Assembly: GCA_029204225.1 (NCBI GenBank)
Contig: CM055100.1
Coordinates: 17,497,650-17,561,649 of the forward strand
Source of the DNA: Diphasiastrum complanatum
Lineage: Eukaryota > Streptophyta > Lycopodiopsida > Lycopodiales > Lycopodiaceae
Direction of reading: 5' to 3'
Length of the DNA stretch: 64,000 nt
Shown here one piece after another: positions 51,901 through 61,178 of the stretch. The position numbers and the translations under genes were made by a program. Under the pieces are notes generated by a model. It worked only from the letters and a program-made list of their open reading frames with translations, searched no databases and was not told the DNA's origin. Every line of letters begins with the position of its first letter. Within the stretch, counting starts at the first letter, position 1.

Positions 51901-54900
51901 GATGATGGGGGCGTCCTGACACTCGGCATCTGCTAGGCCTCTGAATCCAATGTGGCAACCAAGTCGGCCAGCTGGGCATCCGAATACAAATGCTCTGGGC
52001 TCTGGGACTCATCCTGTGCACCAGCCTCTAAATCATCCTGTGCACCGACCTCTGAATCATCCTGTGCACCAACCCCTGAATCAACCCAAGCCTCATCCCG
52101 TGCCTCATCATGTGCACCCTGTAGACCCTGCATGGCCTCCCAATCTGTGCAATGAAAGTCATCAGGTGCCTCCTTTGGTGTGCTGTCATAGTAACGGCCA
52201 TGACTCTGTGCTGCACGCATCCAGACATCTGCGGGACCGGCATCTAGACCACTCTGCCCTCTATCAAGAGCCTCCTCCATCATGTCGACATAGGTAGGTA
52301 TGCCACTGGCCCCCCCTGTGTGCCCTGCCTGTCTGCCGGTATAACTTGTGCCATGTGTCCCACCTCTGCCACGTGATGCACCTATGACCCCTGCCCGTGG
52401 CGTGTGCCCTGCACCTGTATAATCTGCCTCATCCCTCTCTGGTCTGGCAAACACAACCCGAATGGGCTCATCCTCATCATGCTCATCCTCTGACACTGGC
52501 TCGTCTGCCTCATACAATGGGGGCTCTCTGTGCTCAAGCCCAAGCTCTCTCTCTCTCATCTCGGCAAGCTCCCTCTCTCTCTCTGCCATCAACTGTGTGC
52601 CCAGGTCATCTGCAGGCATGGGATGGGTGCTGTCCGTAGGCAAGTCAACCTGGCGCTCCAAATCGGATATCTTCGTCTGCAAGGTTTAAAATTTGCATGT
52701 CAGAGAGACAACTTTATCAAGAAATGAAACCGACATACCAGGAGTCAACCAACATGCTATGAAAGATTAGCTTATCACCTGCAATGCGCTCGTAATGGTC
52801 GGAAGCCTCCTGGCGAGACGTGCGTTGGTGCTACAGAACACCAACCGCTCCAACTGACTCACTGACAACCGGTTTCTTCTCCTCGTGTGAATCAGTGCCC
52901 ATGTGCTCCAATTACGCTCACACACGGAGGCAGCACAGTCCGGTGGTGCGTGCATTGAAATACTTCAGCACATTGTGGCAAAGGTGAAACTTCAACGAAA
53001 CACAAAAATGGAGGATAAAATGAGATGCATACCTAAGAAAGAACATGCAGTGCAAGACGCTGTATAGATGGGTATGTGCTACCGAACATGGTCCACCAGG
53101 TAATGGGTAGCTGCCTCCTCTCTGGATCCTGGGCAGCGGGGTGGCCGAATGTGCCCATGCCGAAACGAAATGCAACGAGCTCCTCCATGAGCCTAATAGG
53201 ATCCAAACCTATATGTGGACCCACCCTGTGAATGTACTGAAGCCAATCGGCCTCGAGCTCCCTGTCTGCGATCTGTGTCGGAGAGAGGAAGAGGGGATGC
53301 AGCATGTGTGCAACGCTGTGGATACTCCTGTGGAAGTAGTTCCACCGCGTCTCCCATATGAACTTCAGCTCTGTCATCCTACAGGTGAGGGGCATGTGGT
53401 TTAGGGCATTACGAAAAAGCTTAACATTGACAGAAAAACAAACTAGCAAGTACTGAAAAGATAAAGGTCAATTGCAACACTGTACCGCTTACCTCTCTGG
53501 CTGCAAGATGGGCAGCTGCAGGAACTGTCCAATCCGGTCCATGAGCTCATACACCAATCCAAGTGTCGACCCCTCGCTGTCAGCCATGCGGAGCACAATG
53601 TAGAGTGGTCGAAGCAATCCTGACAATGTCTGTGCATCCCTCCAGAACTGGTCTCCCCTCACCGTGGAAGAAAAGTGCTCCCCATCCTCAGTGTGCAGAA
53701 ATGTACTGGAACCCCAAAGATCACTGGCAACCATCTGTAGAAGCTGGGCCCAGCACCTGATCAAACGGTCGATGACCACCAAGTCGAATGCAAAGCGCGT
53801 GGGGGCTGGCTTACGGAGGTCCAGATGGCTGAACACCCAGAACATGGCAAGAACACGCCTCTTTCTGGTGACAAAAGTCACCAGGAAGAGGGCCTCCCGG
53901 ACGATGGCTCTAACCCAGGGAAGTGCTCCAATGTCCCCCATCAGAAGGTCTATGCCGTGGGCTGCACAGGGGGTATGAACAATATGAGGGAACTCGGCCA
54001 GTTCGTGGCATTGTCCGTCACCACCGTGACGACATGCTGTGGGCCTATGGCTAGGATGGAAGACCTGATGACATCAAACATGAACTCTGCAGATATGACT
54101 CTCCCCCCCTTGCTGCAATCCACTGCCCTCAAAAACTGTGTGCCCATGCAGCTGGAGACCAGTATGTTGAGGATCGGCCTCCTCCAGATCAGTCCAGCCA
54201 TCGGACATGATGCTGCAACCGTAAGTGGCCCAGTGCCGACGCAAAGGCTCCATCTCTCTAGACAAGGACTCAACCCTATCCCTCAGCATGTGTGTGCGAA
54301 CAACCTCTGAACTAGGGACTCTCCAGCTAGGGCTGACAGACTGTGCAAGGCGGAAGGCCCTTCTGAAGGGCTCAGAGTCGGTGATGGCAAAGGGCAGGTT
54401 CAGCTCGTAAATCAGACTGGCCACGGCCTGTGTGGCCTCTTTGTCCATGTGCGGCTGATGCGCGCCGCGAATGGTCTGCTACACGAGGGCTCTCCCTGGT
54501 GGGCGACGGGTGGTGGACCTCCAGCATGGTGCACCAACCGTGACGGGAATGGACGATGACGCGACAGGCTGGGCACTGGTGGATGCATCGGCTGTAGATG
54601 TGGAATGGGGAGAGTGGGATGCACTGGCAGGGATGGGTGCAGCAGCATAGGTGGGGTGCACTGGTGGAGGGGCAACATCTGGCATGGGGTAAGAAGGCCG
54701 GCCCAGTACCATCCTGGGCCTGCTCGGGTGGCGGAGAGTCCATGAGAAAGTCGTAGACTGGTGGAGTGCGAGCAACAGTGGGTGGTGGTGGAACCGCAGT
54801 GGCAACTGGCGGACGCGATGGGACGGGATCCACCGGAATCTGAGCAGATGGGGGTGCGTGAGGCAGAACTGTCTGAGGGGGATGAGGGGCAAAGGGACCG

Positions 54901-57900
54901 GAGGAGGATGCACTCCCTCTCCTCGTGCGTGCCAGCCAAGCAGGCAGCAACTTTGGGTCAGCCACATAAGGAGCAGTGCAAAATCGGAGAATGCCCTCCG
55001 AAATGGTGTTCTCCCCTGCCACGAGCCGCGGCCCGTAGGTGTCCAGTAGTCGCTGCCTGTCTGTCGGGGACGGTCATGCTGCCACAAGGGGCAGCATTCA
55101 AGGTGGTACCATTTTTGGCGCGTGCACCGAGCAGATGGCCTTTAAGGCGAGTGAGGGATGCAGCAAACTCGACGAGACAGTATCGGCAGCGCACGATCTT
55201 TTGACCGGTCTTGTTGGCCTTGTCGGCAACCCGCCTGACAATGTCTACCTCGTCCCACAAACCGGAAAGGTTGGATTGCACCATTGCGATGGAGAAAACT
55301 AAGGACAAAATGCAGATGAAGCGAAAGCTGCAAGGATGGAACGCTGGAAAAAAAACAGTAGGGTACACTGTGTGAGAGACGCTGAAAATGGGCGAAGACA
55401 GGGCGAAGCAAGTCAGATGCAAGGCAGGGCAATGCGTGGGCGAAGGGCGACGCAAGGAATCGAAGGCAGGCAGGCGGAAACAGTAGCGATAGCAGGGCGG
55501 AGGAGGGCGCAAAAACATTTCTGATGAAATGCGAGGGGGGCGGGTAGTTTAGGTTAAAAAAAATATTAAATGATAGATAATATATTATATTATGGTACCG
55601 CGGTACCAACATGGTACCGCGGTACCAGTACGGTCCCGCGGTACCGGGATCCGCGGTACCCATTACCGCCGGACCTATGATATATATATATAATATATAT
55701 ATATCATAGAATCTGAGAACCATGAACGGTTCACCACGGTTCTCAGAATCGTACAGTGAACCGTACGGTTCACAAAGATTGGTTCCCATAACCGTAATAA
55801 TTAATTACTTTTTTTTTTTTTACTTCCATGAGTGCCAAAAACATTGAAATGAGGGGCAAAAACAGTGAGTGCCATGATTACCAAAAATAGTGAGTGCCAA
55901 AAAACAATTAGTGTGCATTGATGATTGTGTCATAATTCATTGCATGTAGTATCTACCTTGACATTACTACAGTCTACTATCATCTATGTCCATTATCATA
56001 GAATCTAGATAGTAACTATTAATTTGTGGCCATTTGAGAGGACTGTGCTATCATCTCCTGTTTGGAATGAGGCACGGGCCATTGTCGCAAGGTTGCAGCC
56101 TCTTTACAGTGTCCTACGCCTTATAGATAGAAAGGGTTGCACTTTGGGCCTTCTCTATGAGTTCATGGACAAGCTGGGAGAGCAAATTCGCACCTACACT
56201 ACCTTCAGTACTTGGAGGTTTAAAACTTGAACTTTCAAAGTGACCAGTGCTCATATTCATTGATGAGATCTATTATCTATTATCTCTTATCATGATTGAT
56301 GAGTATCATGTGACATGTATGAGGATGTATGATTCTCAAACTTTACAGGGTAGAAGAAATAAGGAAAAGGTGGCAAGCCAGGTGGGAGGGTTCCATCAGC
56401 CTCTGCTGCTATGGCTTGCATTCTTCACCCTCTATGGAGGAATGAAGATCAGTTCCATGATGGAGAGCTTCGACAGGGATGGTAGACGTACATTGAACGT
56501 CTAGCCTAATCTTGTCATACAAGATTCACTCAGGGATGATCTTGATGTCTTCTAGTATGCATTTCTATTACATTTGTTAGTTTTTCAAGTCCTTAGCCTT
56601 TCTTGAATTTTAATCTATGAGTGGCCACATTGTCACACTCAGCACTGCATAAGACCCACTCATGTGTGACCTTCAATGTGCATTGTGTCACGTGTACAAG
56701 CACAAGACTCTTGAGTTTGGGTGTCCAGGAGCGTGGCTCAAAGCAAGACAATTGCGCTCTGCTTCATGGTGGGACAAGTATGGGAGAGATGTTCCTAGAT
56801 TGCAAAAGCTCGCCATACACCCTCTCTCATAGGATTGCACAACAATTGAATGTGAGAGGAATTGGAGTGTGTTCTCTCTAATTCATACGAAGAGGAGGAA
56901 CAGGCTCATTGTTGCACGGTTAGACAGGTTGTTGTATGTGCACGCCAATTTGGGGCTTCTAAAGAAGCTACAGGAGGGAGCCCGTACAGGCAATTGTAAT
57001 TTGCAAGCTGCAAATGTGTTTGAGCATTGAATTTGAAGTTTGAACTGCCAACTTTGAACTATATTTTTATAAATTAATAGTAGATAGTAAATGCTTTACT
57101 AAATAGAAAAGTCAAACTCTAATTTGAAGTTTTAGTGACATTCTACATACTTGAATGACGAGTAAAAATGATCAATCTTTCAAGTCCTATATGGAAGTTG
57201 GTAGCTACTAGATAATGTCACTGATGATATCAGATAGATCATAGCTAAGACAACATGCCAGATGGATCAAGAATCCTAAACCACACGCGACAAGTATGGT
57301 TAGGTAACAAGACTCAAGAGTTGGTACTTCGAAGTTCCGCGTCAAGACTTGAATTTCACTATCAATTAATCACAAATTATAATCTACATGTAACCCATTA
57401 ACACTAAGAAAGCACTTGGTTTTGACATAATCGAAGGGTAGAAATTGGGGGGGAGGGGGAACCCTAAAACCGATTTGACAGTTCGAACCTAGCGAAGCCA
57501 ATTCTTTCCCGATTCAACAGCTGATTCATACACAGCTCGAAAAGGCGATTCGAAAGGTACCATGAAACTTTGGTCAATAAGATGGAGATCATAGGCAAAT
57601 CACACAAAATATCATCAATAACTGTTTTGGCATTGATATAGTTCAAGTCTGGCTGAAAGTAAACAAGATCATGACAAAGTGGCAACCAAATTCGATTGGA
57701 AAAGGGTTTCAAATTCAGATGTAACCCAAACATTTTAAACCCATTCCAAAACTCTCTTTTTTAACCCATTTCCTAGCAAGATACCACATTGAAATCTGAT
57801 ATCTGGAATACTCGTTCTCAAAAACAAATCATGCCAGCTTGCCAAATCTCAAGCTTTCTTCCCAAAAATTTCTAACGAAAGTTTCTCTGAATTTTAATCC

Positions 57901-60900
57901 AAGCTAGGTTTACAAATTTTCCTTGAAGATAGTAATTCATAACTATACATTAAAATATGTTGTACAAACACGGAATTTATTATTGTCCACGTATTCTTGG
58001 ACATTTGTTTGCACATTACCCTATACATTTGTGTATTGAAGCCCCTAAGAAGAGGCAAAAGGTTTCATTTGTCTAAAGAAAACGTTTGAAAGATGTTTCA
58101 AATGTTTCATGATGTGAAGTTTCAAAAATCTTGTTGCAACCTCCGGATCATGGGCATCACCAAACTTCAGAAAATAGATAGCTACAAACTAACATGAGGC
58201 TTAACTGTGTGACAACCTTGTAAGAATGAAATATCCCTACTTAAAGTGCATCTAGTTAGCAGGAACAATACATAAATGGATAAATTGTGCCAAAATTTGA
58301 ACGCATTTTTCATTGGTTGATGTGATGTGCCCTTCAATATCAATCACGGAAATGAACTACAAAATGAAGTTTGCATTTATGCAGACATGAAATGCTTTCA
58401 AGATTCACCTGCTCTTTAAAGATGACCGTTGCAGCATCCAACAAAAAATCACGAGCAAGTTCTGGACTCTTTGCATGCTTCTGTGGTCGAGATCCTTCTC
58501 CACCTGTTTCACTTCCATCTTTGTTTACAGAATCATCATCCTTTGATAATAAGGAAGTACAAAGATCGTGACATGAGAAACGTCAGTAGATCATCTTGAA
58601 GGTCTTTACAATCTATAGCAAGCCAACTGAATCTATATTGCAGTGACAGGTAATGGAAAAGCGAGAACTTAGAAGGGCTTTTTAACTAGAGCACATCTTT
58701 GCTTACCTCTTCCTCTTCAGTCTCCTCTGCTTGCTCAAAAAATTGCTGAATACTCTCCCCTTTTGAGATGGAAACATAACCATCACCAACAAATAGCCGC
58801 CTATGGACACAAAGTCGACCTTTAAGTGCGTGCGCTTTTGCACAAAGCTCATTACATCGTCCATCCAATCTCCAAGCTCTGACAGTGACAAAACAATCTG
58901 CAATATTTCCTAAATCAAGACCACCCTTCACGGCACTTTCAGAAAGTCCTGAGTCTTCAAAACCAAAAATATCTGACATGCCCTCTGCAGAGCCCATAGC
59001 CCACTCAAAATGCCGATATAAGTTCACCTCTCCAGGGAAACAGTCTTTCCAATCAACTTGCACGGAACTGTCCGATACCTGCTTACAGGCCAATATCGAA
59101 TGGGAGACTGAATTCAAAAGTATTTGACTGCACAAATCGAAAAAATTGGCAATCTATGGACCAAGTTTAAAAATATAGATTTGAATTCATTTTACGTGCT
59201 TCAATATTGTACTTCAGATACACATAATATACTTAAACATCTACTCATGTATATACATTAGACGGAAAATTTTAAAGAAAACTAAAAAAAATAAGTTCCG
59301 TACGGACCATTGGAACAACCTCATTCTGAACATTAGGAAACTACTTTGAGACAATAAGAGACACTAAGTCAGCAAAAATAGCTGATACAAGGAATCATAG
59401 AAAGATAGCTAGGCAACAATTAACTAGTGCTTTGCAATCATCCATTGAAGCTAGTTAGCAGGGAGCTGGCACTAAGTGACTGCTTTAAATCCACCATAAG
59501 AATAATTTGATTAGTTCCCAGTGTATATTATGTGATAGATGAACTTCAAAATGTGGAAAGTCTGGAATTGATGCTACAAATTAAAAACAACAGGCCAAAC
59601 TACACAGCAAATAGTAGTTTGAGACCATTCCTTAACGATCTTGAGCAGCTCGACTACTTTCAACATTGATGCAGGCCTAACGTCCAGGTTCAAGGGTATT
59701 ATATGAGTAAAAAAGGGGATAATTCTGAGAGTTTCATGGAGAGACGGGATCTTTTCTGAGTATTTTCCTTGACAGCTGAGTAGAAGTGTATCCAAATAGC
59801 TAGAAATTCTACAAAAGCAAAACAGTATTTCCTGCATGATATAAAACAGTCTTCCAAAAAGAGTTTTAACTTTTCAATCTTCAAGGAAATCAACATAGAA
59901 ACGACTTAGTGGCTGAATAGACTCACTTCATATCGAAATACAGTGTCAGGAGCACAAAACCAACGTGTGCACTTAGGCTCTTTATGATTTCTTTTGAGCT
60001 CTTTCATCTCTCTAAACTCACGCAGAACATTGCGGCGACATTCGCGACAAAACCTTTTGCTATCAAACCTACACAGAACAGAATCACAAACAAAAGAAAC
60101 ATAGCTATATTATGAGTTGAGAAGGGAACTAAACTACACAAAGCACATGTGACTTCAAAGTTCTGGTGAAATCCGAAAGAGGCAGAACATGGATGTTACA
60201 GCTTCATGTATGTAATTTAAGTATGTCAAACCTTATTCTAAGTTCCTCAATAAAATCTTCCTCTTTCATTCTTAAAAGGTGATATCTTGTCTCTTCCCCT
60301 AGAGCAGACCAAAAATCCACCAGCGTTTCACATGAAAATCTTGCATTGTGTAGAGCACAAGTTTCTTTCATTCCATGTGCCTTTCCATTGCCACCACTGA
60401 GGCTTATCCAACCTCTTCCACATCCACCACAAGCTTCTGGGTAAAGTAGCTCCCGCTCACGTTCCCTTCCACGAGCATTTTCAAAGACCTGAGCATTTTC
60501 ATAAACGTTATCCCATATTAAATTGCCATTTTGAATGGTAATCCTCATGGGAGAAGCACACAAGGATAACATAACATTAGAAATCCAAATATATGCTTAA
60601 TTAGGACACAAAATCGGAGAAGAAACTAAAAGTTGGAATCGTAAAAGATTGCAACAATTGAACCCAAAAATTCTAACAAGGATGCTTTAACAAATGCTTA
60701 ATTCGGCTGAAGCATTTGGCTGCAGCATAGCAGAAAAAACGGAAAGCTAAAATTGTGACAGATTGCAACAATTGAACAACACCCTGGTGGTTTAGATTGT
60801 CGTCTGTACTTTTTGCAGTGCCTCAAGAGGCATTCCATCCAGGAAGCAGTCCATAACTGTCAGCAGGCTATCTCGTGTTACGGCAAGCCCACCCCAGGGG

Positions 60901-61178
60901 TGCACGCATGGGTCATTTGTATCATCAATAGTAACTGAACTGGCTCCAATTTCGTTCCCTGTGGGGAGCTTCTTATAACCCAACTGACTAACATCACATC
61001 CGCGAACTTGACTCCCAGCCTGAAGGAATTTTCCATAGATGACAATCTGCGAAAACCTCTCCACCAGCAGGCCATGACAGCGCGAACAGTACAAGTTCTT
61101 TCTGACTTTTTCAAAAAGAGTATGTTTGTCAATTTGCAACAACTCACGACGTGCAGCCGATGAAAGTTGACTCCAGAA
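33840..61178 (-). CDS. Conserved plant CxxC/coiled-coil protein (NST1-like family), seven exons in window
   Basis: Exons on the minus strand: 61178-60810, 60488-60232, 60068-59927, 59078-58707, 58540-58409, 36462-36334, 36131-33840; total 3,693 bases, phase-consistent, 1,230 codons plus stop. The start codon lies in an exon beyond 61178 (acceptor GTTGCAG at 61185-61179), not seen in the window. From memory, this is a single-domain plant family often labelled stress response NST1-like, of unknown biochemical role. Visible are CxxC pairs (YCSRC, CGGC, FCREC, KCTRWFC) suggesting zinc binding, a conserved FHFEWA-like block, [12 protein letters not shown], then an Arg/Lys/Glu coiled coil, a long low-complexity region and a conserved C-terminus (FSLFHFGGP ... 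GFGFF). The 21.9 kb fifth intron is full of transposons, yet the frame is intact, so the gene is probably functional. One intron is GC-AG. Confidence 0.88.
36132..36333 (-). other. GC-AG intron of the host gene
   Basis: 202 bases between exons f and g. The donor is CAG|GCAAGT, the usual context for a GC donor; the acceptor is GTTCAG. Both flanking exons stay in phase 0, and using any nearby GT would break the conserved coiled-coil reading. Confidence 0.75.
36334..36462 (-). CDS. Host gene exon f
   Basis: 43 codons. Begins [18 protein letters not shown], then [17 protein letters not shown]; ends TLEKQ. Acceptor CTTCAG; donor CAG|GCAAGT, a GC-type splice donor. Confidence 0.87.
36682..36779. 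repeat. (GT)n-(GA)n compound microsatellite
   Basis: About 31 GT units (one GTAT interruption) run directly into about 17 GA units. Confidence 0.97.
36744..37075. repeat. GA-led dispersed repeat, copy 1
   Basis: After the GA run comes GCTTCATTTATGTCTTTG, CCAAAAGGTATATAAGAT and, further on, AAAAAGGATGTAATGGAG. The same series of blocks occurs in copy 2 (37923-38210). The right end is uncertain. Confidence 0.5.
37923..38210. repeat. GA-led dispersed repeat, copy 2
   Basis: (GA)15 is followed by GCTTTATTAATGTCTTTTC, GCCAAAAGGCATATAAGAC and, further on, AAAAGGATGTGATACGAG, matching copy 1 in order. This may be a short retroposon family that carries its own GA stretch; no ends or target duplications were fixed. 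Confidence 0.5.
38211..38927. other. Intron sequence without a recognisable feature
   Basis: Mixed-composition intron sequence between the GA-led repeat and element A. A stretch with several GGGAAC words at 38565-38640 and a short TCG run near 38340 are the only visible structures. Confidence 0.4.
38928..38955. repeat. (TA)n at the left end of element A
   Basis: A pure TA run directly abuts the CATAG end. It is one of four TA runs at the ends of elements A, C and B and is presumably the preferred target. Confidence 0.9.
38956..39056. repeat. Left terminal palindrome array of element A
   Basis: CATAG, then repeated GGTACCGCYGGTA-type palindromes; contains GGATCCGCGGTACC. Counterpart of 45094-45185 in inverted orientation, although the match is patchy. 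Confidence 0.8.
39606..39971 (+). CDS. Element A second ORF, 121 aa charged coiled-coil protein
   Basis: ATG at 39606 with purines before it, stop at 39969-39971. Residues 10-45 are dominated by Arg, Glu, Lys and Gln with heptad-like spacing; a Pro-rich PEPEPPAPA linker follows, then a second charged helix rich in RRR and [12 protein letters not shown]. No known domain. It is convergent with the transposase gene. Copy B has the same ORF, full length, with six synonymous and two amino-acid-changing differences, suggesting selection on the protein. Possibly an accessory transposition protein; function unknown. Confidence 0.6.
   Translation: MAERIPPKPEGEARRKLEEDIRRHNERHRKQEADIREMLRQTRQRNPEPEPPAPAVDPVPAVELDLDEQIGMNFTRRQLIMVRERAARRRANQEAARANREAEQERQNNAPDEGEESVEDQ
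39972..40494. other. Non-coding spacer between the convergent element A genes
   Basis: AT-rich relative to the coding parts. Likely 3' UTRs of both genes; no ORF of interest. The same spacer is kept in element B (50525-51047). Confidence 0.5.
40495..44814 (-). CDS. hAT-like transposase, four exons, about 1,336 aa
   Basis: Exons 44814-42941, 42826-42481, 42387-42226 and 42123-40495; donors GAG|GTAAGC, CAG|GTATGC and CAG|GTGATA; acceptors CTGCAG, CCACAG and TTGCAG; phases agree throughout. The N-terminal BED-type zinc finger has CRYC, a GHLLG His and a later Cys. A Pro-rich linker follows, then a DUF659-type catalytic region with [21 protein letters not shown] and the [14 protein letters not shown] block. 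The hAT dimerisation domain has [20 protein letters not shown], then [19 protein letters not shown]. Exon 4 adds a roughly 540-residue Pro/Ser/acidic extension with an AT-hook-like [11 protein letters not shown] segment, unusual for hAT transposases of typically 600-900 residues. All frames are open. Confidence 0.85.
45094..45185. repeat. Right terminal palindrome array of element A
   Basis: Repeated GGTACCGCGGTACC palindromes ending ACCGCGGGACCTATG. The reverse complement begins CATAGGTCCCGCGGTACTGG, comparable with the other element ends in the cluster. Confidence 0.8.
45186..45212. repeat. (TA)n between elements A and C
   Basis: 27 bases of nearly pure TA between CTATG (end of A) and CATAG (start of C). 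Confidence 0.9.
45213..45885. mobile_element. Foldback element C with 220 bp hairpin arms
   Basis: 673 bp, CATAGATCC...GGGATCTATG ends with the same GGTACC/CCGCGG words as elements A and B but no transposase. Inside, an inverted repeat has arms 45309-45543 and 45569-45790 (about 90 percent alike by eye; the left arm has a short extra block) around a 25-base loop. Each arm holds two copies of a ~36-base GAGAGTNGTGCATTTATG unit. Likely a non-autonomous derivative mobilised by A-type transposase; its transcript would form a long hairpin. Confidence 0.75.
45886..45929. repeat. (TA)n between elements C and B
   Basis: 44 bases of TA with a GATAGATA interruption, bounded by CTATG and CATAG. Confidence 0.9.
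46257..46261. repeat. Target-site duplication of the gypsy element, left copy
   Basis: CCTGG, repeated exactly at 49873-49877. Element A has the uninterrupted equivalent of this site (AGACCATGGGCCCAAT near 39328), confirming the insertion point. Confidence 0.95.
46262..46619 (-). repeat. 3' LTR of the gypsy element (358 bp)
   Basis: TGTAATAG...CGTAACA. It is the same length as the other LTR and differs at only two positions by eye (CCGGCTG/CCTGCTG and GTATGC/GTACGC), so the insertion is recent. Confidence 0.95.
46620..46632 (-). promoter_or_regulatory. Polypurine tract of the gypsy element
   Basis: The minus strand reads AAGGGGGAGGGAG and directly abuts the TGTTACG start of the 3' LTR. It overlaps the last codons/stop of the pol ORF by two bases. 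Confidence 0.9.
46631..49381 (-). CDS. Gypsy pol: reverse transcriptase, RNase H, integrase, chromodomain (5' truncated)
   Basis: An open frame of 916 codons, but with no ATG at its start; it begins inside RT at [12 protein letters not shown] motifs: [24 protein letters not shown] and [12 protein letters not shown] (catalytic Asp pair). RNase [14 protein letters not shown], then TDHESLRYL. Integrase: His-His-Cys-Cys finger (GHPGIQKTY ... CQKCQ), then Asp, Asp and Glu in [21 protein letters not shown] and [15 protein letters not shown]. The C-terminal [17 protein letters not shown] is chromodomain-like. There are no internal stops, so the copy is young, but without gag and protease it could not have moved on its own unless the deletion followed insertion. 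Confidence 0.92.
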   Translation of the reverse strand: MRLCVDYRALNKVTIKNKYPMPRADELFDQLDGAKFFSKIDLRSGYHQVRIKSEDVSKTAFRTRHGHYEFKVMPFGLTNAPATFMTLMNSVLRPYLGKFVVVFLDDILVYSKTRKEHLKHLRKVFRLLRKHKLYAKQSKCEFFVEEVAYLGHIISSDGIKMDPNKVKAILSWLRPQNILELQIFLGLAGYYRRFVKEYAQIAVPMTNLLKGKGKEFIWESAQQESFDALKTALATAPVLKVVDPNQPFVVETDASDFAVGAVLTQGGRPVAFESKKLEPAQTRYSAYEKELFSIVHALKTWRHYLYGANFEVLTDHESLRYLCNQPELRGRKARWAELMQEFDMSIRYRRGKFNTVADALSRMLMINELSFTQIRNELLESLRGKCQHDAFFSIIWNSVQNRQLQTPEPVPGAGASSSKNTAASVEDDDESEYTSSDDVEDSEPVSPKQTPVVEGQLTQGFKWKQYSIQDEYLLYRDRVCVPNSEDYRQQVLYECHDNPSAGHPGIQKTYELLRRQFFWPSMKKDVHQYVTSCQKCQVNKAERLKAGGLLHPLEIPAGKWESISMDFIVGLPKTQKGNDAIWVTVDRLTKMAHFIPTKTTVRAPELARLFVDGLFKLYGLPSGIVSDRDSKFTGNFWKAVFHHLHTKLNMSTTDHPQTDGQTERVNQVLEDMLRAYVSKRQTNWEEYLSILEFAYNSTKHSATGYSPFMLMYGFQPRSPTAVGFKQEKVEAARNFLEDLNQMIEHAKRSIRQSQDRARHYADPHRRDVQFSTGERVYLRVPVDSKTLKSGVCAKLSPRYCGPFTISRRLGEVTYELELPHSSKVFPVFHVSQLRKALTRSDNLVGDSVLVLPLDPQQPPHEPEEILDSRETQTRHTLYREYLVKWNDQPVENATWERGSVLRKIFPDFVLEDQDGS
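49501..49513 (-). promoter_or_regulatory. Primer-binding site of the gypsy element
   Basis: The minus strand reads TGGTATCAGAGCC, an exact plant initiator-Met primer site, one base inside the 5' LTR. Confidence 0.95.
49515..49872 (-). repeat. 5' LTR of the gypsy element (358 bp)
   Basis: Starts TGTAATAG and ends CGTAACA in plus reading, pairing with 46262-46619. Confidence 0.95.
49873..49877. repeat. Target-site duplication of the gypsy element, right copy
   Basis: CCTGG, identical to 46257-46261. Confidence 0.95.
50159..50524 (+). CDS. Element B copy of the 121 aa second ORF
   Basis: Full length and uninterrupted, although the transposase of the same element is broken. Against element A: six synonymous differences, and two replacements (Asp to Gly in the Pro-rich linker, Glu to Gln near the C-terminus). 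Confidence 0.6.
   Translation: MAERIPPKPEGEARRKLEEDIRRHNERHRKQEADIREMLRQTRQRNPEPEPPAPAVGPVPAVELDLDEQIGMNFTRRQLIMVRERAARRRANQEAARANREAQQERQNNAPDEGEESVEDQ
51048..55284 (-). pseudogene. Element B transposase, broken
   Basis: Homologous to the element A transposase from ATG (55284) to stop (51048). Visible damage relative to A: a 4-base insertion near 55060, a deletion near 54690 in the linker, a 2-base deletion near 54187, a 25-base deletion at about 53999, and in-frame TAG stops near 51934 and 51427. The zinc finger, catalytic block and dimerisation domain are otherwise well preserved. Confidence 0.85.
55680..55704. repeat. (TA)n at the right end of element B
   Basis: 25 bases of TA between CTATG and another CATAG at 55705-55709, as at the A-C and C-B junctions. 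Confidence 0.85.
55705..57000 (+). pseudogene. Older hAT-like fragment, opposite orientation
   Basis: The sequence after the TA run starts CATAGAATC, possibly the end of a further element. The plus strand at 56024-56230 encodes [20 protein letters not shown], then [13 protein letters not shown], matching the region before the splice site in element A. Around 56400-56480 shifted frames give [19 protein letters not shown], and 56750-56990 give [17 protein letters not shown] and dimerisation-domain pieces. The DUF659 region and finger are missing. Frameshifts throughout; much more diverged from A than B is. Confidence 0.65.
57001..58400. other. Intron sequence without a recognisable feature
   Basis: Plain AT-rich sequence; a G-run (GGGGGGGAGGGGG) near 57447. 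No motif-bearing frame. Confidence 0.45.
58409..58540 (-). CDS. Host gene exon e
   Basis: 44 codons. Begins [11 protein letters not shown] and contains [20 protein letters not shown]; ends VIFKEQ. Acceptor CAAAG; donor CAG|GTGAAT. It is followed by the 21,946-base transposon-filled intron. Confidence 0.87.
58707..59078 (-). CDS. Host gene exon d
   Basis: 124 codons. Begins [17 protein letters not shown] and contains [21 protein letters not shown] and [18 protein letters not shown]; ends in an acidic TEEEE run. Acceptor AAGCAG; donor GAG|GTAAGC. Confidence 0.88.
59079..59926. other. 848-base host gene intron without a recognisable feature
   Basis: Between exons c and d. Only short motif-free frames. 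Confidence 0.6.
59927..60068 (-). CDS. Host gene exon c
   Basis: 142 bases, too short and too stop-flanked to stand out as an ORF. Translation [18 protein letters not shown], then a Lys/Glu-rich stretch and [15 protein letters not shown]. Acceptor GTGTAG; donor GAA|GTGAGT. Confidence 0.85.
60232..60488 (-). CDS. Host gene exon b
   Basis: 257 bases. Begins [18 protein letters not shown] and contains [10 protein letters not shown] and [20 protein letters not shown]. Acceptor CTCAG; donor AAG|GTTTGA. The last two bases complete an Arg codon with exon c. Confidence 0.88.
60810..61178 (-). CDS. Host gene exon a (first in window)
   Basis: 123 codons, phase 0 to 0. Begins [15 protein letters not shown] and contains the YCSRC pair and HPWGGL; ends LEALQK. 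Acceptor GTTGCAG; donor AAA|GTACAG at 60809-60808. Confidence 0.88.

Larger units (their letters stand above)
45930..55679 (-). mobile_element. hAT-like DNA transposon B, decayed, split by a gypsy insertion
   Basis: Same structure and orientation as element A: CATAG end, left palindrome array, convergent ORF, reversed transposase gene, right palindrome array, CTATG end. About 6.1 kb once the 3,616-base gypsy insertion plus target duplication is removed. Very similar to A throughout by eye, but the transposase is broken, so it is non-autonomous. Confidence 0.85.
36463..58408 (-). other. 21.9 kb intron of the host gene
   Basis: Donor GTGAAT at 58408 and acceptor ATCTTCAG at 36463. It holds, in plus order: a GT/GA microsatellite, two copies of a GA-led repeat, hAT-like element A, foldback element C, hAT-like element B split by a gypsy element, an older hAT fragment, and about 1.4 kb of plain AT-rich sequence (57000-58408). 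Canonical splice sites and intact exon phases on both sides support a true intron rather than a broken gene. Confidence 0.8.
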
